From: Pseudoips prasinana
Taxonomy: Eukaryota; Arthropoda; Insecta; Lepidoptera; Nolidae
Assembly (NCBI GenBank): GCA_951640165.1
Contig: OX621257.1
Coordinates: forward strand, 13,899,201-13,963,200
Direction of reading: 5' to 3'
DNA: 64,000 nt
The notes under the pieces are model-generated. The model was not told the DNA's origin and did not search any database. It saw nothing but the letters and a program-made list of their open reading frames with translations. This document shows positions 30,775 to 41,950 of the stretch, piece by piece (the stretch's first letter is position 1; each line of letters begins with the position of its first letter). The translations under genes and the position numbers were made by a program.

Positions 30775-31022
30775 TAATAATAACAATATCCTGGAACATT
30801 AATTACACACGGTCATCTCAACCCAAACAAGCAGAGCTTGTACTTTGGAACCAGATAACTGATATACTACATATAATACTCTTATTCTGCAAATACATAC
30901 TTATATAGATAATTACACCCAGACTCAGGACAAACAGACATGTTAGCACAATGGGTGGGAATCGAACCCACGACCTCCGGGGTGAAAAGCAAGTATTTGC
31001 CAACCTCACCAACAGACCATTC
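30775..31022 (-). mobile_element. SINE-A copy
   Basis: Minus-strand SINE-A with B box GGGTTCGATTCCCACC, head TTGGTGAGGTTGGCAAATAC, and a TATTGTTATTATTACT tail. A short deletion follows GACATGTT. Confidence 0.85.
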
Positions 31023-31144
31023 ATGTTTTGAAAAATAGGTACCAAAAATCTTTTTAAAAATATTATCAAAAATGATCGCATTCCGTGCCTACACGAACAC
31101 ACTCCATATAGATTAGTTATCGCGAGCTGTACAATAAATCGCGC

Positions 31145-31775
31145 GACTCGTCGCAAAATAAAGTCGTCAGTGTACCTATCGTATCGCTCCGTCGCCCACT
31201 CTGAGACTGGTATACGAGTTAGGGTGACATGGAAAGTAAGAGGCACACTGGGTTATAGGCACTTGCGGGTTTAACCCCCTACACGAAAAGGGGATGTACT
31301 AATAGACTCGTCGCATAATAAAGTCGTCAGTGTACCTATCGTATCGCTCCGTCGCCCACTCTGAGACTGGTATACGAGTTAGGGTGACATGTAAAGTAAG
31401 AGGCACACTGGGGTATGGGCACTTGCGGGTTTAACCCCCTACACGAAAAGGGGATGTACTAATAGACTCGTCACAAAATATAGTCGTCAGTGTACCTATC
31501 GTCTCGCTCCGTCGCCCACTCTGAGACTAGTATACGAGTTAGGGTGACATGTAAAGTAAGAGGCACACTGGGGTATGGGCACTTGCGGGTTTAACCCCCT
31601 ACACGAAAAGGGGATGTACTAATAGACTCATCACAAAATAAAGTCGTCAGTGTACCTATCGTATCGCTCCGTCGCCCACTCTGAGACTGGTATACGAGTT
31701 AGGGTGACATGGAAAGTCGGAGGCACACTGGGCCCCTTGTGGGTTTAACCCCCTATACGAAAAGGTGATGTAATA
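31145..31775. repeat. Tandem repeat, 160-bp unit, about 4 copies
   Basis: Units start at 31145, 31306, 31466 and 31626 (ACTCGTCGCAAAATAAAGTC). Each includes TATCGTATCGCTCCGTCGCC, GTTAGGGTGACATG and GGTTTAACCCCCTACACG. Units 1-3 differ at a few positions; unit 4 is shortened near 31730. Copies on the 3' side adjoin a SINE-C fragment. No protein-coding frame is shared by the units. A small local satellite. Confidence 0.92.
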
Positions 31776-31794
31776 ATTATAATGATCTCCTTTT

Positions 31795-32045
31795 CCGTTG
31801 CTGGTACGTCGGCTGGTAGCCATTTGCGCGGGGCATATTATAGTGCACAAGTGTATTCTTCAAGTGATCCAATGTGACACTAACCGACACGAATGGAATG
31901 AGGCCAGGTACAGGAATGACAGTTTTACTCTCCGAGGTGTAATATCTCAAATTTCCAGACTCCGAGCTGATACTGATATATTTTTCTTAAGAGATTGAAC
32001 CCATATTCACTTTTCGTATAAACCCGGGAGTTTAACCTAGGTGAT
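31795..32045 (-). mobile_element. SINE-C fragment
   Basis: GCGCGGGGCATATTATAGTGC, GAATGGAATGAGGCCAGG, then a B-box remnant near 32025 (AACCCGGGAGTTTAACC) are SINE-C landmarks on the minus strand, with the middle partly deleted. Confidence 0.65.
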
Positions 32046-32145
32046 AATGATCTGCTGTTGAAAGTGCTACTGTTAGCCAATTGTAATACGTACCCACATC
32101 ACAAAAAGTTATTGCTGACCACTATATCATAATCTTATCATTTCA

Positions 32146-34262
32146 TCTATATAAATAAAAAGAGAAGTCCTGACTGACTGACTGACTCATCAACGCCCAG
32201 CCCAAACCCTTGGCCCTAGAAAGCTGAAATTTTGCACAGATGTTTTCTTTATAATGTAGACAAGGAATAAGGAAGGATTTTTCGAAATTCAATCCCTAAG
32301 GGGGTAAAACGGGGATGCGAAGTTAGCATGAAACTCTGCCGTTTTTGAAGTTAGAGGCATGAAAGTTGGTATTTGGCCTTGCAGTTAAAAATAAAAAATA
32401 TATGTTTCAGGATTTTTGGAAATTTGGGGGTCATAAAATAGGGGATGTAAGTTTGTATGAAAAATGCGATATTTTTGAAGTTCAACGCATGAAAATGAGT
32501 ATTTGGCCTTTCTGTTAAAAATATATAGCATTTATTTCAGGATTTTTGGAAATTACACCCCCAAGGGCGGAAAATAGGGGATATCATTTTATACTGCCTG
32601 ACTGACATATCAACGCACAGTCTAAACGGCTGCAGTTAGGACTTGAATTTTGACAGTAGTTACTTTTATGACGTAGGCATCCACTGAAGAAGGGTTTTTG
32701 AAAATACCACCCCTAAGGGACTAAAATAAGGGATGAAATATTTTATGAAAGTGCTTAATTTTGATGTTAAGGGCTTTAGTATATAGACTTGCAGTTAAAA
32801 ATTAAAATAATTATTTCAGGATTTTTGAATATTTCACCCCCAAGGGCGTAAAATTGGGGATGTAAGTTTATATGAAAAAGTGCCAACAAGTTTTAAGTTA
32901 AACGCATGAAAATTGGTATTTAGCATTACAGTTAAAAATTAAAAGTATGTGTTTCAGGATTTTCGAGAATTCTACCACGTAGGGTGACAAATATGTTTGT
33001 GTGAAAAATGTTACATTTTTTAAGGTAAACTCATGAAAATTGGTATTTGACCTTTCATTTAAAAATATGTATTTCAGGATTTTTGGGAATTCCAGCCCTT
33101 TAGGGTGACAAATAGGGGATGGAAGTTTGTATGAAAAATGTGTCATTTTTTAAGGTAAACGCATGAAAATTAGTATTTCGCCTTTCATTTAAACATTATA
33201 AATATATCATCAGGACTTTTGGAAATTCCACCCCTAAAGACGACTAAAATAGGGATGTAAGTTTGTATAAAAAACTGGTTTTTTTTGGAGTTAAAAGAAT
33301 GTAAATTGATACTTCAGTTAAAAATAAAGCAATCAAGGGAATAATTTGTTGTTAAAAAAGGTAATCCATAACTGATTCAATAGGTCAACACCAAAAATGT
33401 ACGCCAACTTAAATTATAGAGAAATTCGTTTCTTATTGCTTAAAATGTTGTTTTTGTTGTCGTCTAAGTAAAGGTTTAGCGTTTTATGAGATTTGTAACT
33501 TCTTTTTTTGGGTATTTTTCATAACATATTAAAAAACGTCAATTTAATAAAATTGGGATAAAAAAGTCATTGACTCAAAATTCGAGTTAACGTAGTATAA
33601 AATTGTTCGTGTCGAGATGATCGCATCCAAAAAATATCATCTTAATTTTACTGATCTACAAGTTCACAATTTTGTAACTCGATGGCTTTTCTATCGTTTC
33701 AGATCGCAGAACTCATTTGACATATCGGTTAAAATAAATAAATGCTTGAAGTAAAAGGTAGTCCAAAACTGAATCAAAAGATGATCGCCTAAATCTCACC
33801 CAAAATATATGCCCACATCTTAATTTTACCGCTTTACAAGGTTATATTTTTGTTAGTAGATGATGTAATCATCGTTTTAGATCGCGCTATGGTTTCGTTC
33901 ACAAAATGTGATATTAGACCTATCAATGCCGTGGTCGCAACCTAAGCTAATGGGAGTTACCTTGGTGATTAATGCATCGTTGATTATTATATTACTTTAT
34001 TTGACTTACTGACTTTACTTAAGGACAATTGATATGTATTCTTTGATATTTTTGGGTTTATGATATCGGGTCTTCTTTTTAAATAACAGTAGCAAAGTAG
34101 TCTTTAGTTTATTTCTTAACTAGGTTATTAATAGGTTAGGTTTTCTTAAATTTATTATGCTTATTTTACTTAAAAGTATTTTTTTTAGATTAAGCTAGAA
34201 GTAAGTAGTTACATTGGTAATCATTCAAAATTGTCGCGGACGAAGTCGCGGGCACCAGCTAG
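32146..34262 (+). mobile_element. 2.1-kb non-autonomous Helitron with internal tandem repeats
   Basis: Starts TC after an A (TCTATATAAATAAAAAGAG) and ends with hairpin TCGCGGACGAAGTCGCG, GGCACCAG and CTAG before a T: a textbook Helitron insertion between A and T. From about 32290 to 33320 it holds seven or eight decayed repeats of about 100 bp built around GGGGATGTAAGTTTGTATG, GCATGAAAATTGGTATTTGG and CAGGATTTTTGGAAATT. No Rep or helicase domain. The 33.3-34.2 kb part is not repetitive. Confidence 0.85.
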
Positions 34263-34709
34263 TCCTATATATTTTTAAATAATATCTAAGTATTTTTTTT
34301 TTATAATATTTATAATTAAAGCGGCTAATTATAAAGTATTATGAGAACAGAAGGTTCTCAACCGATAGTTTTACAAAACTAGGCGACACATTCCTCAGAC
34401 CTCGTTTTTGAGATAAGGACCACAAATTAGAGCGCCGCCGCAGAAATGAAGAGTTTCACGTTGAGAGGATATGATCGCTGTTGTACGATCATAAATCAGA
34501 GACAGGTGGCTAACTTTGTTTCTGTTGGCCATGATCCTATCCTAGTTAACCAGCAGTTTTCAGCAGCTCCGTAAGCGTGTGAATGTGATTATGTTTTCCT
34601 TATAAAACATTACTTTTATACATAAACTCACGCATACACACATACAAGCTTGAATAACATCACAGCCTCACTTATGACTGAGAGTGAAACAGACTGTTTA
34701 AACACATAT

Positions 34710-37265
34710 AGGTAGTAGGGTCTCTAATGATGAAATTAACTTTGAATGTCATACCAAAATGCAAGACTTATCATAAAACTTTTGCCTATCACATAATATT
34801 TAACCCATAGTAACAATGTAATAAATTTTTCGCTGCAGACTCGCTGTTCTCAGTGTACTTCATACCTTAGTCTCAATGTCTGTATTTCTTGGCTAGTAAT
34901 CCTGCGCTAAGTTAGACTCGAGTTCACTGTATATCGCTGTAATAAATTGCGAACGTAATCAAAAGTAAGCGCGAATTGTTATGTCGCACAATAGCCGCAA
35001 TTTAGTTACAAATAGTAGGATTAGCGCACAGTCTACGGTCTGTCATCGGTCTCAAATGATCAAATTAACACTGAAGGCCATACCAAAACGCAAGAGTTAT
35101 CGTAAAACTTTCGCTTTAGACATAATTTTATGTAGCCCATAGTAAGTTAACAATGTAGCAATGACATTTTTGGAGATTCGCTGTTCTCAGTGTACTTCAT
35201 ACCTTAGTCTCAATGTCTGTATTCCTCGGCTAGTTATCCTCCGCTAAGTTAGACTCGAGTTCACTGTATATCGCTGAAATAAATTGCGAACGTAATCAAA
35301 AGTAAGCGCGAATTGTTATATCACACAATATCTGGGTTTTAAGGATACAGTATGTTAAAATTATAATAACAATATTTTTGAGAAAGATTCAAGAATATCG
35401 TATTGAAGAATATGAGTTTCGTTTTTACGCGATTGAGTAACAATCACACAAATATTTTACAACTTACTAATAATAGTAGGATTAGCGCACAGTCAACTGT
35501 CTTTCATCGATCTCAAATGATGAAATTAATACTGAAGGCTATACCAAAACTCAAGATTTACATAAACCTTTTGCTTTACTTACACATAATATGTAGCCCA
35601 TAGTAAGTTAACAATGTAGCAACGAAATTTTTGGAGACTCGTTGTTCTCAGTGTACTTCATACCTTAGTCTCAATGTCTGTATTCGTCGGCTAGTTATCC
35701 TGCGCTAAGTTAGACTCGAGTTCACTGCATATCGCTGAAATAAATTGCGAACGTAATCAAAAGTAAGCGCGAATTGTTACGTCACACAATAGCTGGGTTT
35801 TAAGGTTATTGTGTGTTAAAATGATAATAACAATCTTACTGAGAAAGAGTCAAGAATATGATATTTAAGGCGACGGTACGAGTTTCGTTTTTACGCGATT
35901 GATTTATAAACAAACAAACATTTTACTACTTACTAATAATAGTAGGATTAGCGCACAGTCAACTGTCTTTCATCGATCTCAAATGATGAAATTAATACTG
36001 AAGGCTATACCAAAACTCAAGATTTACATAAACCTTTTGCTTTACTTACACATAATATGTAGCCCATAGTAAGTTAACAATGTAGCAACGAAATTTTTGG
36101 AGACTCGTTGTTCTCAGTGTACTTCATACCTTAGTCTCAATGTCTGTATTCGTCGGCTAGTTATCCTGCGCTAAGTTAGACTCGAGTTCACTGCATATCG
36201 CTGAAATAAATTGCGAACGTAATCAAAAGTAAGCGCGAATTGTTACGTCACACAATAGCTGGGTTTTAAGGTTATTGTGTGTTAAAATGATAATAACAAT
36301 CTTACTGAGAAAGAGTCAAGAATATGATATTTAAGGCGACGGTACGAGTTTCGTTTTTACGCGATTGATTTATAAACAAACAAACATTTTACTACTTACT
36401 AATAATAGTAGGATTAGCGCACAGTCAACTGTCTTTCATCGATCTCAAATGATGAAATTAATACTGAAGGCTATACCAAAACTCAAGATTTATCATAAAC
36501 CTTTTGCTTTACTTACACATAATATGTAGCCCATAGTAAGTTAACAATGTAGCAACGAAATTTTTGGAGACTCGTTGTTCTCAGTGTACTTCATACCTTA
36601 GTCTCAATGTCTGTATTCGTCGGCTAGTAATCCTGCGCTAAGTTAGACTCGAGTTCACTGTTTATCGCTGTAATAAATTGCGAACGTAATCAAAAGTAAG
36701 CGCGAATTGTTATGTCGCACAATAGCTGGGTTTTAAGGTGAATGTGTGTTAAATTATAATAACAATATTATTGAGAAAGAGCCAAGATTATGATATTGAA
36801 GACGACGATATGAGTTTCGTTTTTACACGATTGAGTTATAAACATACAAACATTTTACTACTTACTAATAATAGTATGATTAGCGCACAGTCAACTGTCT
36901 GTCATCGGCCTCAAAAGATAAAATTAACACTGAATGTCATACCACGAGCTATCATAAACCTTATGCCATAAAAATAACATGAAACCATTTAATAAAGTCC
37001 AGTTAATATTTTATTTACCACGACTTTTATATATAGCACGTAGCAATTAAATTTTTGGAGATTCGTTGCACTCAGTGTACTTCATACCTTAGTCTCAATG
37101 TCTGTATTTCTCGGCTAGTAATCCTGCGCTAAGTTAGACTCGAGTTCACTGTATATCGCTGAAATAAATTGCGAACGTAATCAAAAGTAAGCGCGAATTG
37201 TTATGTCGCACAATAGCTGGGTACTTAGTTTTGTTTTAAGGATATTGTGTGTTAAAATGGTAATA
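34710..37265. repeat. Tandem array, about 466-bp unit, six copies
   Basis: The landmark CAGTGTACTTCATACC occurs at 34851, 35188, 35649, 36115, 36582 and 37073. The units from about 35.46 to 36.39 kb are almost identical, the outer ones more diverged, and the first interval is only 337 bp. Within each unit a core of about 150 bp (TCTCAATGTCTGTATT, CGCTAAGTTAGACTCGAG, TTGCGAACGTAATCAAAAG, TAAGCGCGAATTGTTA) is better conserved than the rest. No shared ORF. Small ORFs within (35403-35603, 36771-36971) are by-products of the repeat. Confidence 0.9.
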
Positions 37266-37362
37266 ACATATATTGTTGTGAAAGAATCTATTGTCTTATT
37301 CTTTATTGAACACAGATATATACATACACATTACGTTAAATCTTACAATAAGAAGTCATGTA

Positions 37363-37497
37363 CAGACGCCAGCATATCAAGCTACCCCAATCTGTCAAAT
37401 TTCCCCAATTGAAAGTGAACCTTATGCTTTTGTGATAAAGTTGAAAATCTATCAAGGAAATTTGACAAATTGGGGTAGCTGGATGTGCTGGCGTCTG
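37363..37497. mobile_element. MITE-1 copy (135 bp), best preserved
   Basis: CAGACGCCAGCATATCAAGC to GTGCTGGCGTCTG, flanked by TA on both sides. The arms pair over about 40 bp: CTACCCCAATCTGTCAAATT faces AAATTTGACAAATTGGGGTAG. Confidence 0.9.
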
Positions 37498-37593
37498 TAC
37501 AAAGGCGAGCTTTATATTAAGATTAATTTATCAAATATATCGCATTGAAAGCGATGATATGAGTTTGGTTTTCGTGATTGAGTTACAAACATA

Positions 37594-37795
37594 GACGGGC
37601 CTAGTTTGGCGTAGTTGGTGGTAGACTAGCCTTAGGTACACGCCGCAGGTCGTGGATACGTATCCCACCCAGTATAGATATTTGTGTGCATGAACGTGTC
37701 TGTTTGTCCTCACTCTGGATGTAATTATCTATATAAGTATGTATTTACAATAGAAAAGTAGAATATGTAATATATCAGTAATTTGGTTTATATTT
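37594..37795 (+). mobile_element. SINE-A copy, 3' part missing
   Basis: Head GACGGGCCTAGTTTGGCGTAG, altered B box (GGATACGTATCCCACCC), body to CAGTAATTTGGTTTA. The CAAGCTCTGC segment and tail are absent. Confidence 0.8.
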
Positions 37796-37804
37796 ATAAA
37801 CACA

Positions 37805-38000
37805 AATGTTATGTTGAATGCGGAACTCTTTTCGAGGTATTTTACTCAGAACATAGAGAGTATAGATGGTGTTGGAGGCAATTAACTAATAAAGGCGTGT
37901 TTTTCTCATGGAATGGAATGTTCTCATGAGAACATTCCATTGACGATCATTGCAGGTAGTTAGAACTAAACGAATAATGTCACCTGGTGTTGTTAATTCT
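37805..38000 (+). repeat. Repeat fragment shared with 38.65 and 39.2 kb
   Basis: GAATGCGGAACTCTTTTCG, GGTGTTGGAGGCAATTAAC and TAATAAAGGCGTGTTTTTC parallel the segments at 38650-38800 and 39210-39350. It includes a short palindrome, GGAATGTTCTCATGAGAACATTCC. Its nature is unknown; the 39.4 kb copy leads into a LINE end. Confidence 0.5.
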
Positions 38001-38009
38001 GTAAATAAA

Positions 38010-38540
38010 TAAAATAAAAAAGGTTTTTATTCACGTAGACTTTAAAAAAGCGCTTGTAAATAGTCAGAACATGTTTGTAGTAAGTAATACAATTAAGGAT
38101 ACATAATTATTTCTAGTTACATAGATATTTAGGTACACGGATTGTGTACCTAAATCAAAATTTCAACATTTATAAAAATTGCTTTTATAATAGAAATTAT
38201 ATTTAACTAGCTTGTATAAAGTTTTGTCAAAGCGATTATGTTTAAGTTTAATTATCGAAATTCATAGTTTAAGCACATAGCTCGAAGAACTGACGGCCGA
38301 TGGGCAGAAAGGTTCTCGAGTGGCGACCACAAACCGGAAGACGCAGCGTGGGCAGGCCCACGGTACAGGAACACGGTGGACCGACGATCTTGTGCGGGAC
38401 GCGGGAAGCCGCTGGATGCGGGCAGCGCAGGACCGGCCATTGTGGAGATCCTTGGGGGAGGCCTTTGTCCAACAGTGGACGTCTTGCGACTGATATGATG
38501 ATGATGATGATAGTTTTAGCTATATTTTACTACATATTGT
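38010..38540 (-). repeat. K repeat (minus), interrupted by an RTE fragment
   Basis: Reads as the reverse complement of K: GGTTTTTATTCACGTAGAC, AAAGCGCTTGTAAATAGTC, CATAGATATTTAGGTACACGG; after the RTE insert it resumes with TTAGCTATATTTTACTACATATTG. Confidence 0.65.
38271..38505 (+). mobile_element. Short 5'-truncated RTE copy inserted in K
   Basis: Encodes HIARRTDGRW onward to the QWTS end and finishes with a run of TGATGA. The flanks show an imperfect duplication (ATAGTTTAAGC at the left and ATAGTTTTAGC at the right), consistent with target-primed insertion. Confidence 0.85.
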
Positions 38541-38554
38541 CATCTGTCACCTTG

Positions 38555-39360
38555 CCCTGTCATTATCTGCGGTTGAACACGCTACCGCTAGACCAACGAG
38601 GAAGTCTACACCACACTAACAGATAGTAAGAACTAGAAGTGCAGTGCCGAATGCGAAACCTCTTCTGAAGGTTTGTTCTCTGATTGTGAAATTTTGCGTA
38701 GGTGGCGTTGGAGGCACATTCATTAATAAAGGCCTGTTACTCGCGCTTTTATTGACAAAAGGGACAGTGAAACTTTTCCATGAGAACATTGCAGATAGTT
38801 ATAATGTCCTCCCGACTGAATTTCGGCCACAGCGGCCAGTCTCAATGGAGTCTAACTAATTGCGCAGGACATATTATAGTGCACAAGTATGTGCACAAAC
38901 ACAGAGGCACTTTATATTCCATCACTATCATGATCCGATGGGACGGCTAGAGACATGACCGGAGAGAGGTCAGGCACAGGATTGACGGCTTTGCGTGCTC
39001 TCCAAGGCACGGGGGTGTAATACCGCTAACTCCCAGACTTCGGGCTGATACTGAGAAATTTATTTTTACGGAAATATCCAAAACCACTTTTTGGCCCGAC
39101 CCGGGATTTGAACACTGGACCTCATTATCTGCGGTTGAACACGCTACCGCTAGACCAACGAGGCAGTCTACACCACACTAATAGATAGTAAGAACTAGAA
39201 GTGCAGAGTCGAATGCGAAACCTCTTCTGAAGGTTTGTTCTCTGATTGTGAAATTTTCGAGGGACAACTTCGATGCGACACAGCGTAGGTGGCGTTGGAG
39301 GCACATTCATTAATAAAGGCCTGTTTATCGCGCTTTCATTTAAATGCCTTCGTCTTGTAA
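38555..39360. repeat. Tandem segmental duplication of about 560 bp around SINE-C
   Basis: Segments at 38565-38760 and 39122-39345 share GCGGTTGAACACGCTACCGC, CTAGACCAACGAGG, GATAGTAAGAACTAGAAGTGC and GGTGGCGTTGGAGGCACATTC. The first lacks a stretch of about 28 bp (CGAGGGACAACTTCGATGCG region). Between them lies SINE-C. Each start is the 5' tRNA-like part of SINE-C on the minus strand, so the duplicated unit includes part of the SINE. Confidence 0.75.
38805..39170 (-). mobile_element. SINE-C copy, near full length
   Basis: On the minus strand: CTCGTTGGTCTAGCGGTAGC (A box), GTTCAAATCCCGGGTCGGGC (B box), body with CGTGCCTTGGAGAGCACGC, CATCGGATCATGATAGTGATG and GTGCACATACTTGTGCAC, and a 3' end GTGGCCGAAATTC. 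The best copy for the 5' head. Confidence 0.88.
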
Positions 39361-39390
39361 GAGACGGCGTCCGTACAGCACTCGGAAAGT

Positions 39391-39599
39391 TCTGATAGAG
39401 TTGGCAACTTTCATATATTTCTATTGGCGACATAGACAGCCAATTGTGCAGAGGATGCATTGAATCTGGAGAAACACCGGTACTGCAACACTGCAATAGC
39501 GTTGCCAGCCAACGGGCAAAGTTCCTAAACGATCCGAAGACACTGCAGGAAGTACTCAAGCCAAGCTTTCGAGGTCTCTTGGACATCTGGATTGAACTA
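39391..39599 (+). pseudogene. LINE 3' end: C-terminal zinc-knuckle fragment
   Basis: The frame SWQLSYISIGDIDSQLC, RGCIESGETPVLQHC, then VASQRAKFLNDPKTLQEV and FRGLLDIWIELK stop carries the Cys-x2-Cys ... His-x4-Cys-like cluster found near the C-terminus of several insect non-LTR elements. Followed at once by AATAATAATAAT, the presumed tail. Upstream, two stops (near 39390) separate it from earlier sequence. Confidence 0.65.
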
Positions 39600-39601
39600 A
39601 A

Positions 39602-39860
39602 ATAATAATAATAATATCTGGGGACAATGTCACACAGATCATCCTAGCCCCAAACTAAGCAAAGCTTGTACTATGGGTACCAGGCGACGATATGCATACT
39701 TATATAGATAGATAAATACATATATACATAGAAAACATCCATGACTCAGGAACAAATATTCGTGTTCATCACACAAATATTTGCACTTACCGGAATTCGA
39801 ACCCAGGACCACCAGCTTCGTAGGCAGGAGCACTACCAACTAGGCTATGGTGACCGTCAT
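39602..39860 (-). mobile_element. SINE-B copy
   Basis: Full-length minus-strand SINE-B with head GACGGTCACCATAGCC, CTGCCTACGAAGCTGGTGG and B box GGGTTCGAATTCCGG. Its tail and the LINE tail just to the left share the same TAA/TTA run, so the two 3' ends meet. Confidence 0.88.
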
Positions 39861-40067
39861 GTTTGATGGTTCGAGTAGCCAAATAAGTTCACGTACAATG
39901 GCCCAATTAGGAGGCTATGTGCGGAACCCAATCGCCCAACTAACAAACTCACTTTATTCGATTTAGAAATTAACAAGAAGAAGTCTAATGAATTACTTAA
40001 TTTGTGGAATCCTAAAAAATTATAAGAAAATATCTCAAAAATGGGAAATCATTAATTAAATCGTCCG

Positions 40068-40130
40068 GCGGGTCTCGAACCAGCACCAATCCGGGGTAGG
40101 CGCTCTGCGCTAAGCCAGGAACGATACACA
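40068..40130 (-). repeat. tRNA-like SINE scrap
   Basis: Minus strand: CTTAGCGCAGAGCGCC (A-box-like) and GGTGCTGGTTCGAGACCCGC (B box). No SINE body is recognised after it. It is probably the head of another SINE family; the pairing is too poor for a working tRNA. Confidence 0.45.
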
Positions 40131-40729
40131 CTGGATCAAAAGAGAATGGCAGAATTCGTATCGCATACTTCTGTTGTTGTTCAGCTATATAATTTGTACC
40201 ACTTGTTAAGACAACTAAGGTATTGATTTTAATGTAAGTATTATATTTTCAGAACTTGGAATTAATTAATAAAATCAAAAAGAATATTTCAATTAATTTC
40301 AATAAATAAACGTAATAAAATCGTAAACTAAACGCAGTTACGTTTACAAAAATTGCCATGTGTAAAATAATATAAATGTCGAAGTTATAATTAATTATTT
40401 ATAAATGGGAACAACACTACATATAAATCATATAATAATATACTTATTTATTATACCTAAGAAAGCACAGTAGTTGCATTAAATCGTAATAATAAATGAT
40501 TTAGAATAGGAACGATTTTCGTCGTCAGTATTTTTTTTTGTTCATGGTAATTATTTATTGACAGGCAAAGACACTCTGTCAGGTATTTATTGCTGTTGTT
40601 TTGATACATGTCATCAATTTAGCAAATAATCTTGCAGATATTACGTGAGTTCAGCATCAGTTCCTCCGTGCTATAATATATATCTGTTGACAGTGGATTC
40701 ACGAAAGGACGCTTTATCATTTAATTAAA
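40131..40729. other. AT-rich stretch upstream of a small ORF
   Basis: No repeat or coding frame recognised. Confidence 0.4.
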
Positions 40730-40885
40730 ATGACGAGTTTGCAATGTGTTAATTGCAACATTCGTTTGCCCCGTCTAAGAAGACAAACATTATCCGAAGA
40801 GAGTGAAGTTCTCAATAAACCCAATGTTGCTTTGTGCTATGTGATAATTATTGTTTGGTACTTGTATGAAGATATTCTTAGATGA
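40730..40885 (+). CDS. Small ORF with an N-terminal CxxC, possible first exon (unrecognised)
   Basis: 51 codons from ATG (TTAAAATGACG context) to TGA: MTSLQCVNCNIRLPRLRRQT, then LSEESEVLN. A Cys-x2-Cys pair followed by an Arg-rich segment and an acidic turn looks like the start of a zinc-binding protein. The rest (ALCYVIIIVWYLYEDILR) is less protein-like and may be intron. I found no continuation downstream, and no strong donor ends the good part. Low certainty. Confidence 0.3.
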   Translation: MTSLQCVNCNIRLPRLRRQTLSEESEVLNKPNVALCYVIIIVWYLYEDILR

Positions 40886-41199
40886 AGTAATACTTAGGAT
40901 AAATTAATAATAATATCAATAAGATTAATGTAGTTACAAAAAACACAAGAATCTATTGTTTTATTAATTACCTCCACTCAAAACCTCATGTATAACCCCT
41001 CGCAACCTCACACTATGTAATTAATGGCAATAAAGACCTTTTCATTATTTCAACAAATAATAGCTTTTTGCATCTTCCTAACCTAACTCGCGACCCGTTT
41101 AGGGTTTTCAGGGCAGGTTCGGAATAAATCAATGTAAAAAACTATAAAAAGAGCTACAACATTTACTTTATCACCATAACAATGTTTATGTCATAATAA

Positions 41200-41445
41200 T
41201 AAAAATATCTAGGGGCAATGTCACACAGATTATCCTAGCCCCAAACTAAGCAAAGCTAGTACTATGGGTACCAGGCGACGATATACATACTTATATAGAT
41301 AGATATATACTTAAATACATAGAAAACATCCATGACTCAGAAACAAATATTCGTGCTCATCACACAAATATTTGCACTTACCGGGATTCGAACCCAGGAC
41401 AACCAGCTTCGTAGGCAGGAGCACTACCACCTAGGCTACGGTGGC
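41200..41445 (-). mobile_element. SINE-B copy
   Basis: Full-length minus-strand copy with B box GGGTTCGAATCCCGG; the head is slightly rearranged, with GGTGGCTACGGTG repeated at its end. The tail is ATATTTTTATTATTA. Confidence 0.88.
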
Positions 41446-41930
41446 TACGGTGTAAATATAATATGTAACAATCTTCATTGGTACACTAGTTAACACTAGC
41501 ATTTCATTGCCAAATCAGTAGACACACTTTGATATTTACAGTATCTTTATTACTTAGGTAGTAAGAGTGATTTTTGAACTGCAATGTTTCCACGGTCATG
41601 GGGTTGACCCACAGATTACCAAACGTAACCTTAAAATAAAACTGGCTATAACTTTTATATCCCAACTTCTAAAAATCTAAGAAATTAAAAATGCCTTTTC
41701 TATCGCATTAACCACCAGTTAAAACATAAAATATCCCGAAACACGAAATTTTACTAGTGGTTCAAAATTCTCAGACATTCTTGCCGTTTACCTTTAGGAT
41801 TCCCTTGCTATCATCCTTCCGAAAGGACGCTTTGCATTACGGATAATGCTAGAAAATTCAAATTATATAAAAAATATGATTTTACTTTTTTTTTGAAGAC
41901 AGCGTCCACTGTTAACGCCTTTGAATCCCT
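41446..41930. other. Intergenic stretch without a recognised feature
   Basis: No coding or repeat signal recognised. The minus-strand ORF 41811-42173 runs through the neighbouring SINE-E sequences and is not a gene. Confidence 0.4.
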
Positions 41931-41950
41931 GCGTCTTTTGTCGCTTTTGT

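Noticed and set aside
31145..37265. CRISPR-like array
   Set aside because: Units of 160 and 466 bp are whole tandem repeats without distinct spacers.
39125..39586. 153-codon minus-strand ORF
   Set aside because: It overlaps SINE-C and the plus-strand LINE C-terminus, which has a Cys/His cluster; the opposite frame is accidental.
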